From NCBI GenBank assembly GCA_003990745.1, contig RBNI01003391.1, forward strand, positions 1-15,954: DNA of 15,954 bases, in the 5' to 3' direction. This DNA comes from Jimgerdemannia flammicorona (Eukaryota > Mucoromycota > Endogonomycetes > Endogonales > Endogonaceae). The notes under the pieces are model-generated. The model ran no database searches and was not told the DNA's origin. It saw only the letters and a list, made by a program, of their open reading frames with translations. The first letter of the stretch is position 1, and the number at the start of each line of letters is the position of its first letter. The position numbers were made by a program, and so were the translations under genes. Positions 1 through 10,183 of the stretch are shown piece by piece.

Positions 1-3000
1 TCTCCCCCCACTCTGCTCACAGATCCTCACCACCAAACCATGATGTCAGCCCCCCCGAGGACCCCAACCCACCCACCATCCAGTCAGCAGATCCCCCAAT
101 AGCCCTTCCCATCATAACACCTTCTCCCCCAGCCCTAGCCACTGGCCCTCCTCAAATACAAAAAGCCAATGGCCCACCAGTCCTACCCATATTGCTAATA
201 CCCATCCTATAGTGAGCCAACTATTACCCACCCAACCCACGAGCCAAGATCTCAAGTCCTCCCATCAATCTCCCTCCCCCACCAGCCTGTATCTCATATC
301 CAGCCGATCTCCTATCTCAGCCCAAAAGTCCCCCAAAACCTCGCACTCTCCTAGCCAATGTTCTGGCATCTGTATATGTCCCCCAGCTCTCCCAACATCA
401 TAACACTCCTCACAGTCAAATTGTCCACCATCCACCAGATACTCTGTCCAGAAATTCAGCATGACATTCCTCCTCAACATTCTCTGCCATATCACCCAGA
501 ACTTGGGGGGAAGCCACCTCTGTACCTCTGTGCTTCAAGACCAGATACCAGCTCAGTTCCACTCCTCGCTGATCTCTGCCACCTGCCAGCCACTTGGCCA
601 AAGATCCTGGCCAAGCCCCTGCTGGCACTCTACTCCCTCCCCAATATCGAACATAGCAAGTGGTGTACCCCCCAGGAGCAGTCTATCCCAATGCCACATA
701 TTCGGCCCCTACACTGCCTCCCCCTCATTACTCTGCCAGCACAGGCCAATTCGGTGTGCTCCATCAGCTATGCCCCACTAAAAGCCCTTAAACCGCAGCT
801 GCCGAATTCCATTAAGCCTCACCAAAGAGAGCAGATTGCTGGAGGACCCCTGAGGAGATGTTCACATCTCTCATACCTTCTGCATCAGAGGCACCCAACT
901 TCTGCCCTGCAATTCCACAGCTCTTTTCAACCACCAGGCTTGCAAACAGTGCAGCCTCTTAGGAAAGTCCACCAGCCCAAGACCTCTCCTGACTACCGGT
1001 CTCGCAAGAGTATCCCAACTGACCTGGGACCTCCTCCCTGCCCAAATCCAATCCCTAGCCATCTTCATCAGCTTCTTCACTACCCATGCTGAGAAGTCGA
1101 GGTGATATGCCACATACCACAGCTTGGGGAACCAGTAAACATTCAGAATTGACACTCGCCCTGCTAGAGAGATATGGCAACCTCCCATCCTCGAAGGGCC
1201 TCTCCCCAAATGTTCACCCTGCTCTCCCACCACCCTCATGGCAGGACAGAACTATATACGGAGAGGAAGATACCCAAATACCACACCACCTCACCAGTAG
1301 GGACAATTGTTCCAATGACGTCTCTACCCACTAGCCCATTCCCTAGCACCATTGTCTCACACTTATGCCAGTTAAGCTTTGCCTCTGAGTGGGCCTCATA
1401 CCAATCCACTGTCTCCTGTAGGGCTGCTATATCCACCACATTCCCAAGTCCAACCACCATATCATCAGCAAAGGCCCCCACCTTCCACACTATACCATAT
1501 ATAGAGAGCCCTGCCACCTTCTGGCGAATCCTATCCATCAATGGCTCCAGCGAAAGGGCATAAAGAATAGGGGACAGAGGATCCCCCTGAGGAACTTCTC
1601 TTCCCAAGAAAAATGCCCTCCTATGGTAACCATTACACATCAGAGCTGCCTGACTGCTCTCTAGCAAACTCAACATAGAGGCATTAAACCTTGGGGGAAC
1701 TCCAATTCAGTCCAATACCTTGCCCAGCCACACCCGCCATACATGGTCGTAGGCCTTCTCCTGGTCCAGAAAGACCAACCTTCCATCCAGGCTACAGGCC
1801 TGGGCCCCTTCAATCACACCATGAACCCATGCAGTCCCATCTCTTATAAGTCTGCCCCCAACAAAGCCCCACTGCTCCTCCCCCAGCACCTGTTGGGCAA
1901 CTCTCTACAGCCTTGTGACAATCACCTTAGTCACCATCTTCCTGTCTATGTCCAGAAGCATTATTGGCCTCCAGTCCTTCCAGTCTTCTCTCCTCCCCTT
2001 GTCTTTGTACAATAAGGTCACCAACCCGAGATCCTGCTCCCCCACCCACTCCCCGCTCTGAAGTGACATGGTCACAGAGAGCAGCCATCTCACCCAAAAC
2101 TCCAGGAACATTGACCATCTTCTTCCAGAAGTCCCATGGCAGTCCATCATCCCCAGGCACTGTACCAAGTTTAGTTGCTGCCAGGACACTCTGAATCTCT
2201 TCTCCCAGCACTGGTACGATCAGGTCACCCAGTCCAGCTACCTGTGGCAGCCCCCACTCTTCCAGTGTATCTGCAATCTCCACTTCATCAGCACCCCCTT
2301 CTCCCTCACTCCACAAGCTCTGCCATCTCTCCCTCAACACCCCTAAGATTTGTTGTGTACCATGTATCATATTCCCATCAGCATCCAGGACCCCCTCCCA
2401 CTGATGTCGCACTCTCCTGGCTTTGAGCAGTCTCGATAAGTATCCAGTAGGCCGCTCACCCTCCTCAAGCCCCTGCCACTGTAGTCTAGCAGCCATGCCC
2501 TGCATATGAGTCTCCTCCTCCTCCCTTAACACCCATTGTAGTTCTACAATCTCCAGTTTCGTCCTCTCAATCCTCCAATCCTCTACCCCAACAACAGTGA
2601 GCAAATCCACCCAATCCATTTGTAATCTCCTCAGCCTGTTGGAAGCACACCTTGTACGCCTCCTCCTCTGTCTCCCCACCTCCCTACCAGCCTCTCCTCA
2701 ATAAACCCTCACAGCCTCTTTCAATCTCATCCAGTGGACCACCACCGGCAAACCCTCATGCCTCCAGGCAAAAACTCTTGCTTGAATATCCACCACCCAC
2801 ACTTCCCACAACCCCTTCTCAGCCAGCAGGGAGGAGTTAAGGCACCAATGTCCGGGTCCATCTCCACTCCCCCCAAACTGCCCCTGCTCCAAAAGTCCCC
2901 AGTGATCAGACCATAGGCACCACTCAACCTCCAATGTCTTCCAAACATCTGACCCCCAGCACTCCGCTGTCAGAATCCAATCAATCCTTGTGCCCAAGCC

Positions 3001-3581
3001 ATTCACCCAATGTATATAGACCCTCACATCCCCCACCTCATTCTGCCCATATCCCCCAATGAGCTCAACGTCTCCACCTCTTCCCATGCATCCAGACCTC
3101 CACTTCTGCCCCCAGCACTCCTCCCTCCATCAGTCCTGTCTAGATGCTGATCCCTAACCATATTAAAATCCCCACCAAGCATATCGACCCCTTCCTCCAA
3201 GAGAATACCCTCCTCCAGCAGCTCCCTAATCCATGCAATCCTCTCACCCCTAGCCACAGGGCAGTAGCAAGAGCCCACCTTCACTAATTCCCACTCTGGC
3301 CAATGCCAATCTCCCCAGACCAAGCAATCACCTCAGCTCCTGATGTCCCCCAGTTCACCTCTACCCTTCCTCACCAAAATCACTACCTTTCCAAACCAAG
3401 CTGTGGCCCCACCCCATTCTCTAGTCCACTCTACCCAATCATCCTCATTCTCACATCAAACATCCTGCAGTAAAAAGAGATCAGCCTCCAATCTCTTGAG
3501 CTAAGTAAAAATGTTCTTGCACCGCCCAGTACCCCGTAACCCATTCACATTCAAAGAGAAAATCTTAGTTGTACTGTTCAT
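1..3581 (-). pseudogene. ORF2 of LINE A: endonuclease and reverse transcriptase polyprotein, broken and cut by the window edge
   Basis: An intact ORF2 protein would nick target DNA and copy the element RNA there (target-primed reverse transcription). The start is the ATG at 3581, chosen because a 17-base block from it is shared with the ORF2 start of D. Seen in order: the endonuclease start (S-L-N-V-N-G), L-L-Q-D near 3470-3462, G-G-D-F-N near 3170, R-I-D-W-I-L near 2970, then R-P-I-M-L-L near 1960, L-D-Q-E-K-A-Y-D near 1755, V-P-Q-G-D-P near 1590, and F-A-D-D with the two Asp codons at 1466-1461. A C-terminal C-X2-C-X14-H-X4-C finger uses Cys 414-412, Cys 405-403, His 360-358 and Cys 345-343. 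In-frame stops include 3503-3501, 3458-3456 and 3335-3333. The frame also shifts near 3060, 2060 and 1210, and again in the C-terminal third. The RT and finger residues themselves are intact. Confidence 0.92.
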
Positions 3582-3612
3582 AAGGAATAAATATTTAACG
3601 TGGTCCCATCCT

Positions 3613-5618
3613 CTATAAGTCTGCAGTCCACTCCTCCTACACCAAGTCCAAGTCATGTTCAGCAGCCAGCTCCCTCTCCCCTGCTTCCTGTGCTACCAAT
3701 GCTCCCAGCAGTTCTACCATTGCCCCATCTTCATGCTCCTCAAATTCCTTGTGATACTCCAGACAGGCCCCCCGCCAGAGCCGTAAACCATAATGCTCTG
3801 CCCAGCAGTAAGCCACCCACTCACCAGCAACTGCCCCAAGTTCTGCCCTCCTCACCTCATCAACCTCATACCCCTCCTCCTCCAGGAAAATACCCAGAAT
3901 CTCCACCTTCAGTGCCTCCTCTACTCTATCACCATGCAGAATCCTTGCCCAATACTCTTCAGGCATTGCTCGCAAGTCCACTTCTCCCAAAGCTTCAGCC
4001 ACTAGATTGTCCATCACCAAGTGTATCCACAACAGGTTCCCCACCTCCTTCCCTCCTGGGGTCCCTGGCTACCCTGCTTCCAGCATTGTAGTGTCAGCTC
4101 CTATACTAGCAGCCTCATCCCACTCCTCCTCCAGAATATTCACTAGCTTGTCCTCGCCAACCGCCACCACCTGACCCCCTTACCCCACATCAGGAATCCC
4201 AAAGTGCACCTGCTGGGCCCCCTGCATCCTTGTATCCACCATCATCCCTGATAAGTGGGGGGGGGGTGCCATCCAACTCTGGCTCCCACACTTCTAAGGT
4301 ACCATCAGCAAATGGATCCTTACCCAGTGCCCCCCCAGCCCCGACCTCCTTTGCCTCCACCTCCTCTCCTCCTTTCCCTGTCCAGACACTGGCTTTGGCA
4401 CCTCCAGACTCCTCAGCTCCAACCATCGTCTTCTTCACCTCTCCTGTCATACTCGCCAACAGCTCCCTCTGCCTCTTGCGTCCCTGGGCCCACTCCCACT
4501 GCTTCTTATCCATCTGGACATGCTTCCTGCCCACCACTTCCAGATATGTTGACTCCTTGTACAGTTTCCAGGCCTTTGCCCTCCTCTCTACAGCACCACC
4601 CAACTCCTCCAGTATCTCCAACAAGTCCTCCTCCTCCTCTTCACTCCCTTTCACCCTCGACACCTTGCAGACAAAGGCCCCCCACATCAGCACCAAGGGC
4701 CAGTCACTCTCCTTCTCCATGGCCTCCTTGCCCGCCAGCCAAATCCTGACATCCACATCTCCTGTCCTGATCTCAGTCGCCTCCCACACCTGAAAGCTGA
4801 TGTCCACTATGTCGCTATACTCCAACATCACCTCCTCCACCCTCTTCCTCATCTTCTCCTTAGTCACCATGGGCACTCCCTTCACCTAAAGCTGCACCAC
4901 CCTAGGGTCCCATCACAAGTACCGCACCATAGGAACCACCACCTCCCCAACCACAATGCCAGTCTTCAGTACCTCATCCAGTGGACCCGCCTCCTCAAAG
5001 CCCACCTCGACCCCTTCCAGGCCCTTCAAGAACTTCACCAAAGCTGCCCCAGCCACCTGCTTCAATACAAGCCCCAGAACCATCCTCGCCATCACCGCCA
5101 AGCCCCAGAAGCATAAGGTCACCACAAACTCCGAGATCGATTTCTTGAGTAATGGGGCCACTGCCAGCCCCATTACACCATCTGCCAGGTCTCTCTTCCA
5201 CATTGGGAGCCCCTGCCCCACCTGGTCATCAGCCATCACATCTCTTTTTTTTTTCCAGATTTGCCATCACACTACCATCAGTAGTCCTGCCACTACCCCC
5301 AGCAGTCCTTCCCCCACCTCCCACCAGTGAAGGCCCAGCACCTCCAGCATCCTCTACCTTCTGCTTCCCCTTCCCTCCAGCCTGATCCCTGTGGGCTTCC
5401 ATCAGCCAATCCCCAGTTCTCAGCATATCCACAAAGCTCCACCCCTGCTGCCCTCCAGCCTCTCCACCAGTGCCGCCGCCACTACCTGAGCTGCTCAGTC
5501 CACTTGAGCCACCGAAAGACCCTATCCCCAGCCCATGTCTCCTCCCAACATGCTGCCAGTCGAAAGCCCCAGGTCTACCCGACCTGGTACGCACCTTGGC
5601 TTGCTTGCTGCTTGACAT
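3613..5618 (-). pseudogene. ORF1 of LINE A: probable RNA-binding/chaperone protein, frameshifted
   Basis: This sits where LINE ORF1 proteins lie, ahead of ORF2, and aligns with ORF1 of D. The ATG at 5618 is preferred over an in-frame ATG at 5639 because only the inner one matches the start of D. Regions in order: a Gly/Ser-rich basic N-terminus with the F-D-W motif; a hydrophobic stretch around 5160-5060; an RRM-like segment around 4900-4700; an acidic E-rich run near 4640; and a Trp- and Glu-rich C-terminus. Breaks: an A10 tract at about 5252-5261 shifts the frame by one; stops follow at 4915-4913 and about 4890; a deletion of roughly 16-17 nt relative to D near 4245 shifts it again; and a stop lies at 3639-3637 near the end. 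The stop at 3615-3613 aligns exactly with the ORF1 stop of D and is taken as the original end. The RNA-binding role is inferred from family position and the RRM-like pattern. Confidence 0.82.
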
Positions 5619-5683
5619 CTTCTTAGTATCTTTCTCCAATAAATGACTTGAAAGTGTGTTGTGAAAGTGTGTGTAACATGAAT
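5619..5683 (-). other. 5' leader of LINE A (shared 5' UTR)
   Basis: Read on the minus strand, the 58 nt ahead of the ORF1 ATG, beginning TTACACA, align without a gap to the same stretch of copy D (10126-10183). The closest match is the last 25 nt, including the trimer-rich segment just before the ATG. A few further bases upstream (ATTCA-GTTAC) also match. LINE promoters are usually internal and lie in this region, but no promoter motif could be recognised here. Confidence 0.6.
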
Positions 5684-5685
5684 TA

Positions 5686-7848
5686 TGGTTGGCTCAGTTT
5701 ACCTCCCTGCAGTTGGCAGAGAGCAAAAGCAATGGGTTGAGAGATGGTAGACATGGGATGGTCGGGAGGTGGTTACTTTAGACATTTTGGGGGGGGACTT
5801 CAATATGGTGTATGATCATATACTAGATAGGTCTGATGGTGGAGCAGTATCCTCTGGACTTTCTCAATGGCTTCAGGTGGAGCATGACATGAGGTTGGTG
5901 GATGGCGTGTGACAATGACAGGGGGATAAGTTGGGACCTTTCACTCAGTAGCATTTAGTTGGAATGACATTGGTTAGGACACAGATAGATTGGGTACTGG
6001 TAGCAGAGTGCTGGGGCAATGTACTAGATACTGCTGAGGTATGCTGGTGCCCTTGGTCTGATCACTGGGGAGTGGAGATTTGTGGTCGATTCCAGGTAGC
6101 AAGCAGTGGTGGAGGGCGCTGGTACCTCAATGTAGCCTTACTCAGGAGAAAGGAGGAGAGGGACAATTTTGTGATAATCATGAGACAGGAAGTTCTGCAA
6201 TGGTGGAATGAAGGGCATGTGATTGCTGAATGGTAGGGTAAATTCAAACACTTGGCTGGTGCCTACTGGCATAATGTGGGAGAAGTAGTAGGGAAGGAAC
6301 AGAAGAATAAGGAAAGAAGAGTAGAGAAGGGGCTGAGATGGCAATTGAAGCTTTTGGAAAAGGGGAACTTGTCTGGAGTAGTGTGCCACTGGTTGGCATT
6401 GGAGGTGGCAGAGCTGCAGGCAGATTTAAGAGTATCAGAGACCAGGGTGGTGGATGGTCTACTGGCCAGGCTGTGAGCTAGGCGGTTGGAAGAAGGAGAG
6501 AGGCCAATAAGATATCTATCTGGTGTTCTGAAGGCCAGGAGAGTACGACATAACTGGGCCTCAGTATTGTGCAAAGATGGCATGGAGGTCTCTGGGATTG
6601 CTGAGATGTTAGAGGAGATATCCGGTCAATGGCAAACTCTTTAGCAGGATGGAGGGGAACAAGCTGTAGAGGCTGGACTTAGGGAGGTTGATGACAATAT
6701 GGTGACTAATTGGCCAGTAACAGTGATTTCCAAGATAGGGGAGGTGGTCATGGGGGAGGTGTCTCTAGATGAGGTATTGGAAGTACTGAGGAAGACATAG
6801 ACTGGTTCATCTCCTGGGGAGGATGGGTTGCCCTGGGAATTCTGGAAGGAGTTCAAGGCCGAGTTTGGTGACTGGTTGGTGGAGATGGCCAATGCTGTTC
6901 TGAAGGAGGGTAGCTGGATTGGCAATGGGTCCTTGGGGCTAGTTTCTCTTCTATATAAGGAGAAAGGAGATTGATGAGTGTGGCATAATTGGTGACCTAT
7001 CATGCTGCTGAATGTGGATAGAAAGTTAGTGTCAAAGATTCTAGCAGGGAGGATGCAGCAGTATATTGGTGCACTCAAAGATTCTAGCAGGGAGGATGCA
7101 GCAGTATATAGAGGTGCTAGTTGGAGAAGAGTAGCGAGGCTTTGTCAAGGGAAGGCAGATCAGAGATAGTACTGCTTGGGTCTAGAATATCTTGGAGAGC
7201 TGTAGGAGCTGGCAGATAGATGGCCAGATGGTCTTTCTAGATCAAGAGAAGGTCTATGATAGAGTGTAGTAGAGCTACCTGAAGGCTGTTTTGAGGAGGA
7301 CAGGGTTCAGTGTGGTAGAGGCAGGGTGACTGATGGGCTTGGTATGGGGATGCCAAGCTGCGGTGATGATGAATGGATGGTGTGGACCAGAGTTTGCCTT
7401 GGGGCAAGGGGTACCACAGGGGGATCCTCTCTCTCCCCTTCTTTATGTACTTTCTCTAGAGCCTTTGCTGGTGTGGCTGAAAGGGCAGCTCTCTGGACTG
7501 CAGATGGGAGATGTGGTCTGGCAGTTGGGCACCTTTGCAGATAACATAGTGGTAGGATTGGGTAGTTGGGAGGATGTAGTAGTCTTACAAAAAGGGGTGG
7601 GACAGTATGAGAGGCTGGCAGGGGCAAAGTTGAATTGGGGTAAGTGTGAGACAATGGAACTTGGCACTGGCCTGGGGGGACATGGACAATTCAGACAATT
7701 GGTAGCCACAGGAAGTACTGTTTGGTATCTGGGTATCTGGTTCTTGGTGTATGGGACAGTCCTGCTAAGGGAGTGATGGTGTAGATTGATTCAGAAGCTG
7801 GAAGGTGCATTGACGGGTTGATCAGGGAGGAGCTTCTCCTTGGTTGGA
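5686..7848 (+). mobile_element. LINE copy B: divergent L1-like fragment, missing its 5' part and its 3' end
   Basis: The fragment starts inside the endonuclease (a G-S-V-Y-L-P reading at about 5691, matching G-S-C-Y-C-P of D) and runs to a point after the RT domain (F-S-L-V-G, ending at 7848). It has no ORF1, no 5' leader, no finger domain and no A tail. Its RT is clearly less similar to A, C and D than those are to one another, so it represents another subfamily. Its left end abuts the 5' end of A and its right end abuts an internal part of C. Confidence 0.88.
5686..7848 (+). pseudogene. ORF2 fragment of LINE B: partial endonuclease plus reverse transcriptase, heavily mutated
   Basis: Recognisable pieces in order: G-G-D-F-N-M-V near 5795 and the I-D-W-V-L and S-D-H-W-G end of the endonuclease (about 5985-6070); the linker with L-E-E-G-E-R-P near 6490; the G-E-D-G-L-P-W block near 6820; a Y-K-E-K-G and P-I-M-L-L block (6950-7010); V-P-Q-G-D-P-L-S-P near 7410; and F-A-D-N at 7534-7545. 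The final RT aspartate, normally F-A-D-D, is Asn here (AAC at 7543-7545), which alone should abolish catalysis. The region 7110-7330, which should hold motif A, is shifted and stop-rich. Longer open stretches are 5964-6236, 6252-6476 and 7333-7776. Several stops align with Trp in the sister copies, for example TGA near 7819 against W-G-G of D. A 43-nt duplication at 7032-7109 breaks the frame. Confidence 0.86.
7032..7109 (+). repeat. Direct repeat of 35 bp, period 43 bp, inside the RT of LINE B
   Basis: The 35 bases at 7032-7066 recur at 7075-7109 without mismatch, separated by 8 bases. The unit encodes the segment after the V-D-R-K-L block of the RT. A period of 43 is not a multiple of three, so the duplication shifts the reading frame. 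It looks like a local slippage duplication after the element had died. Confidence 0.93.
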
Positions 7849-7851
7849 TTC
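7846..7851. other. Junction of LINE B and LINE C, both internally truncated
   Basis: Homology of B to D on the plus strand ends with the Gly codon of F-S-L-V-G at 7846-7848. Homology of C to A on the minus strand ends with the Glu codon at 7851-7849. There is no A tail, no spare sequence and no obvious target duplication between them. Neither side is a natural LINE terminus, so the join most likely came from illegitimate recombination or a deletion/inversion. Confidence 0.8.
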
Positions 7852-10112
7852 TGGCATCTGCACAAAACCCCCAGCTTGCCCTACATTATAACACTCCTCA
7901 CAATCCAATTGGCCACCATCCACCAGATGCCTATATGGAAATTCAACATAATATTCATTTGCAGCATTCACCACCATATCACCCAGAACTTGGGAGGAAG
8001 CCACTGCCACACCTCAGCACTCCAGGCCCAGATTTCTACCCAGTCCCACTCCTCACCAATCTCCACTGTCTGCCAACTGCTCAGCCAAAGATCCTGACCA
8101 AGTTTCTGCTGACACTTCACTCCATCACCAATATCAAACTCAGTAAGTGGAACCCCTCCTAGCAACAGTCTGTCCCATCACCACATAGCAGGGCCCCACA
8201 TCTCCTCTCTCTCATTATCTCACCAGTGCAGGCCTATCTGGTATACTCCATCCACCACCCCTCATCAGAAGCCCTTATACCATAGCCATCAGCTTCCATT
8301 CAGCCCCACCAGAGAGAGCAAGTCTCCTGAGGACTCTTGGGGTAAGAATCTCATCTCTCACACCTTCTGCATCAGTAGAACCCAACCTTCTCCTTGTAAT
8401 TCGACTGCCCTTTTCAACCACCAAGCTTGCAGACAGTGTAGCCTCCTAGAGAAATCCACAAGACCTAGGCCTCCTCTAACCACTGGCTCTACAAGGGTAT
8501 CCCAACTAATCTGCAACCTTCTTCCTATCCAAATCCAATCCTGAGCCAGCTTCATCAGCCTCTCACCACTCAGGCTGGAAAGTCCAAGTGATATGCTATA
8601 TACCACAGCTTGGAGAACCAGTATACATTCAGGATTGATATCTGCCCCACCAGGGAGATGTGATGATCCCCCCAATCTCTCAGTGCCTCCCCCTAAATGA
8701 CCACCTTTCTCTTCCACCACACCTGTGGCAAGACTGATCTATATATAGATAGGAAGATACTGAGATACTACACCACCTCTCCTGTGGAGACAATTGTTCT
8801 AATGATGTCCCCTCTCACCAACCCATTTCCCAATACTAATGTCTCACACTTATGCCAGTTGAGCCTCACCCCAGAGTATGTCTCATCCATTCCACTGTGT
8901 CTGTAAGTGCCTTGACATCTGCCACTGATCCAAGACCAACTACCATATCATCTACAAAGGCCCCCACCTTCTACACTACACCATACACAGAGAGCCCAGC
9001 CACCTTCTGACAGATTCTATCTATCAAAGGTTCTAGTGAAAGAACATAAAGAATAGGAGACAGTGGGTCTCCTTGAGGAACTCTTCTCCCCAAGGAAAAC
9101 ACCAAACCTCTGTAACCATTGCACATCAGTGCTGCCCTACTGCCCTCCAACAAACTCAACATAGAGGCCCAAAACTGTGATGGGACACTAATTCTGTCCA
9201 GTACCTTACCCAGCTATACCTATCAAACATGGTCATAGGCCTTCTCCTGGTCCAAAAAGACCAGTCTACCATCCAGCCCACAGGCCTGAGCCCCTTCAAT
9301 GATGCCATATACCCAGGCAGTTCTATCTCTAATAAGTCTGCCACCCACAATACCCTGCTGCTCCTCACCCAGCACCTGTTGAGTAACCTTCTGCAGCCTT
9401 GCAACAATCACTTTTATTACCAACTTCTGGTCTATATCCAAAAGCATGATTGGCCTCCAATTCTTCCAGTCCTCTTGCCTGTCCTTATCTTTGTACAATA
9501 AGGCCACCAACTCCAAGTCCTGCTCTCTAACCCAATTGTCATACAGAAGAACATGGTCACAGAGGGCAGCCATCTCTCCTAGCATTCCAGGGACCTTCGC
9601 CATCTTCTTCCAGAAGTCCCAAGGTAACATATCCTCCCCAGGTACTGTCTCAAGCTTAGTAGCTGCAAGGACCCTCTGGATCTCCTCCTCTTGGACCAAT
9701 AAGATCAAGTCACCCAGGCCCTCTATCTGCAGCAGTTCCCACTCCTCTAGTGTGTCTCCAATTGCCTCTACATCAGCACCCCCTTCCTCCTCACTCCACA
9801 GACCCTGCCATCGCTCCTTCAATACCCCCAAGATCTGTTACATACCATGCACTAAATCCCCCTCAGCATTAAAGACCCCATCCCACTGATGTTGTATCCT
9901 CTTAGCTTTGAGGAGCCTAGACAAGTATCTAGTAGGCCTCTCCCCTCTTCAAGCCCCTGCTACTATAGCCTGGCTGCCATTCCTCACATATGAGTCTCCT
10001 TCTCCTCTCTTAACACTTGCTATAGTTCTATTACCTCCAATCTTGCCTGCTCAAACTTCCAATCCTCCACCTCATCAGAGATAAGCAAATTAGCCTATTC
10101 ATCTCTCTTTCC
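7849..10112 (-). mobile_element. LINE copy C: internal ORF2 fragment, same subfamily as A and D
   Basis: Read leftward, the fragment begins in the segment between endonuclease and RT (about 10105, matching A near 2605) and ends at 7849 inside the Cys/His finger, right after the Pro-Glu that precedes the finger His in A. It has no ORF1, leader or A tail. Similarity to A and D is high across the RT. Its upstream end meets the 5' leader of D within 10105-10120; its downstream end meets B at 7848|7849. Confidence 0.9.
7849..10112 (-). pseudogene. ORF2 fragment of LINE C: reverse transcriptase with many stops
   Basis: Regions in order: the pre-RT linker (about 10100-9830, stop-rich); the Y-K-D-K and R-P-I-M-L-L block near 9500-9440; L-D-Q-E-K-A-Y-D near 9255-9235; V-P-Q-G-D-P-L-S-P near 9085; the catalytic site at 8958-8947, which reads F-V-D-D instead of F-A-D-D; the post-RT region with a long open stretch at 8720-8358; and the start of the Cys/His finger (C-X2-C near 7900). 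The stops TGA 9225-9223, TAG 9222-9220 and TAG 9216-9214 fall on the W-R-x-W positions of A. TAG 8973-8971 falls on another Trp. TAG 8770-8768 matches the stop at 14528-14530 of D. The frame also shifts several times, for example between 9220 and 9160 and near 8950-8720. Confidence 0.87.
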
Positions 10113-10116
10113 AGTA

Positions 10117-10183
10117 CCATTCAGGTTACACAACCTTTGGAGAGCACTGACAACATAGTTTTTGGCAAAAAGAGACTAACAAC
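10117..10183 (+). other. 5' leader of LINE D (shared 5' UTR)
   Basis: Positions 10126-10183 align gaplessly with the leader of copy A. The ATT-CAGGTTAC stretch just upstream also resembles A. To the left, homology to copy C takes over by about 10105. The transition therefore lies within 10105-10120, and one copy of any target-site duplication should lie there. Confidence 0.6.

Larger units (their letters stand above)
1..5683 (-). mobile_element. LINE copy A: L1-like non-LTR retrotransposon, 5' end present, 3' end beyond the left edge
   Basis: Reading leftward, the copy has a 5' leader, ORF1 (5618 to 3613), a spacer of 31 nt, and ORF2 (3581 to beyond 1). It aligns with copy D along its whole length. 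At position 1 it has reached the part of D near 15812, so only about 100-150 nt of 3' end lie outside the window. Its 5' boundary comes from the leader it shares with D, gapless for 58 nt upstream of the ORF1 ATG, with weaker similarity a few bases further. Beyond that the sequence becomes endonuclease code of copy B on the other strand. Frameshifts and stops in both ORFs make it a dead copy. It belongs to the same subfamily as C and D. The exact 5' base is uncertain by about 10 nt. Confidence 0.93.

Noticed and set aside
358..1092. Plus-strand open frame of 244 codons
   Set aside because: It is antisense to ORF2 of LINE A, Pro/Ser/Leu-rich with no domain, and explained by the G-rich sense strand making few antisense stops.
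5641..5690. A separate promoter or small host sequence between A and B
   Set aside because: Most of it aligns with the leader of D on the minus strand, and by about 5686-5691 with LINE endonuclease code on the plus strand, leaving almost no unexplained bases.
7700..8100. Twin priming as the origin of the B/C inversion
   Set aside because: Twin priming inverts part of one element, but B and C are different subfamilies and no 3' end with A tail is present.
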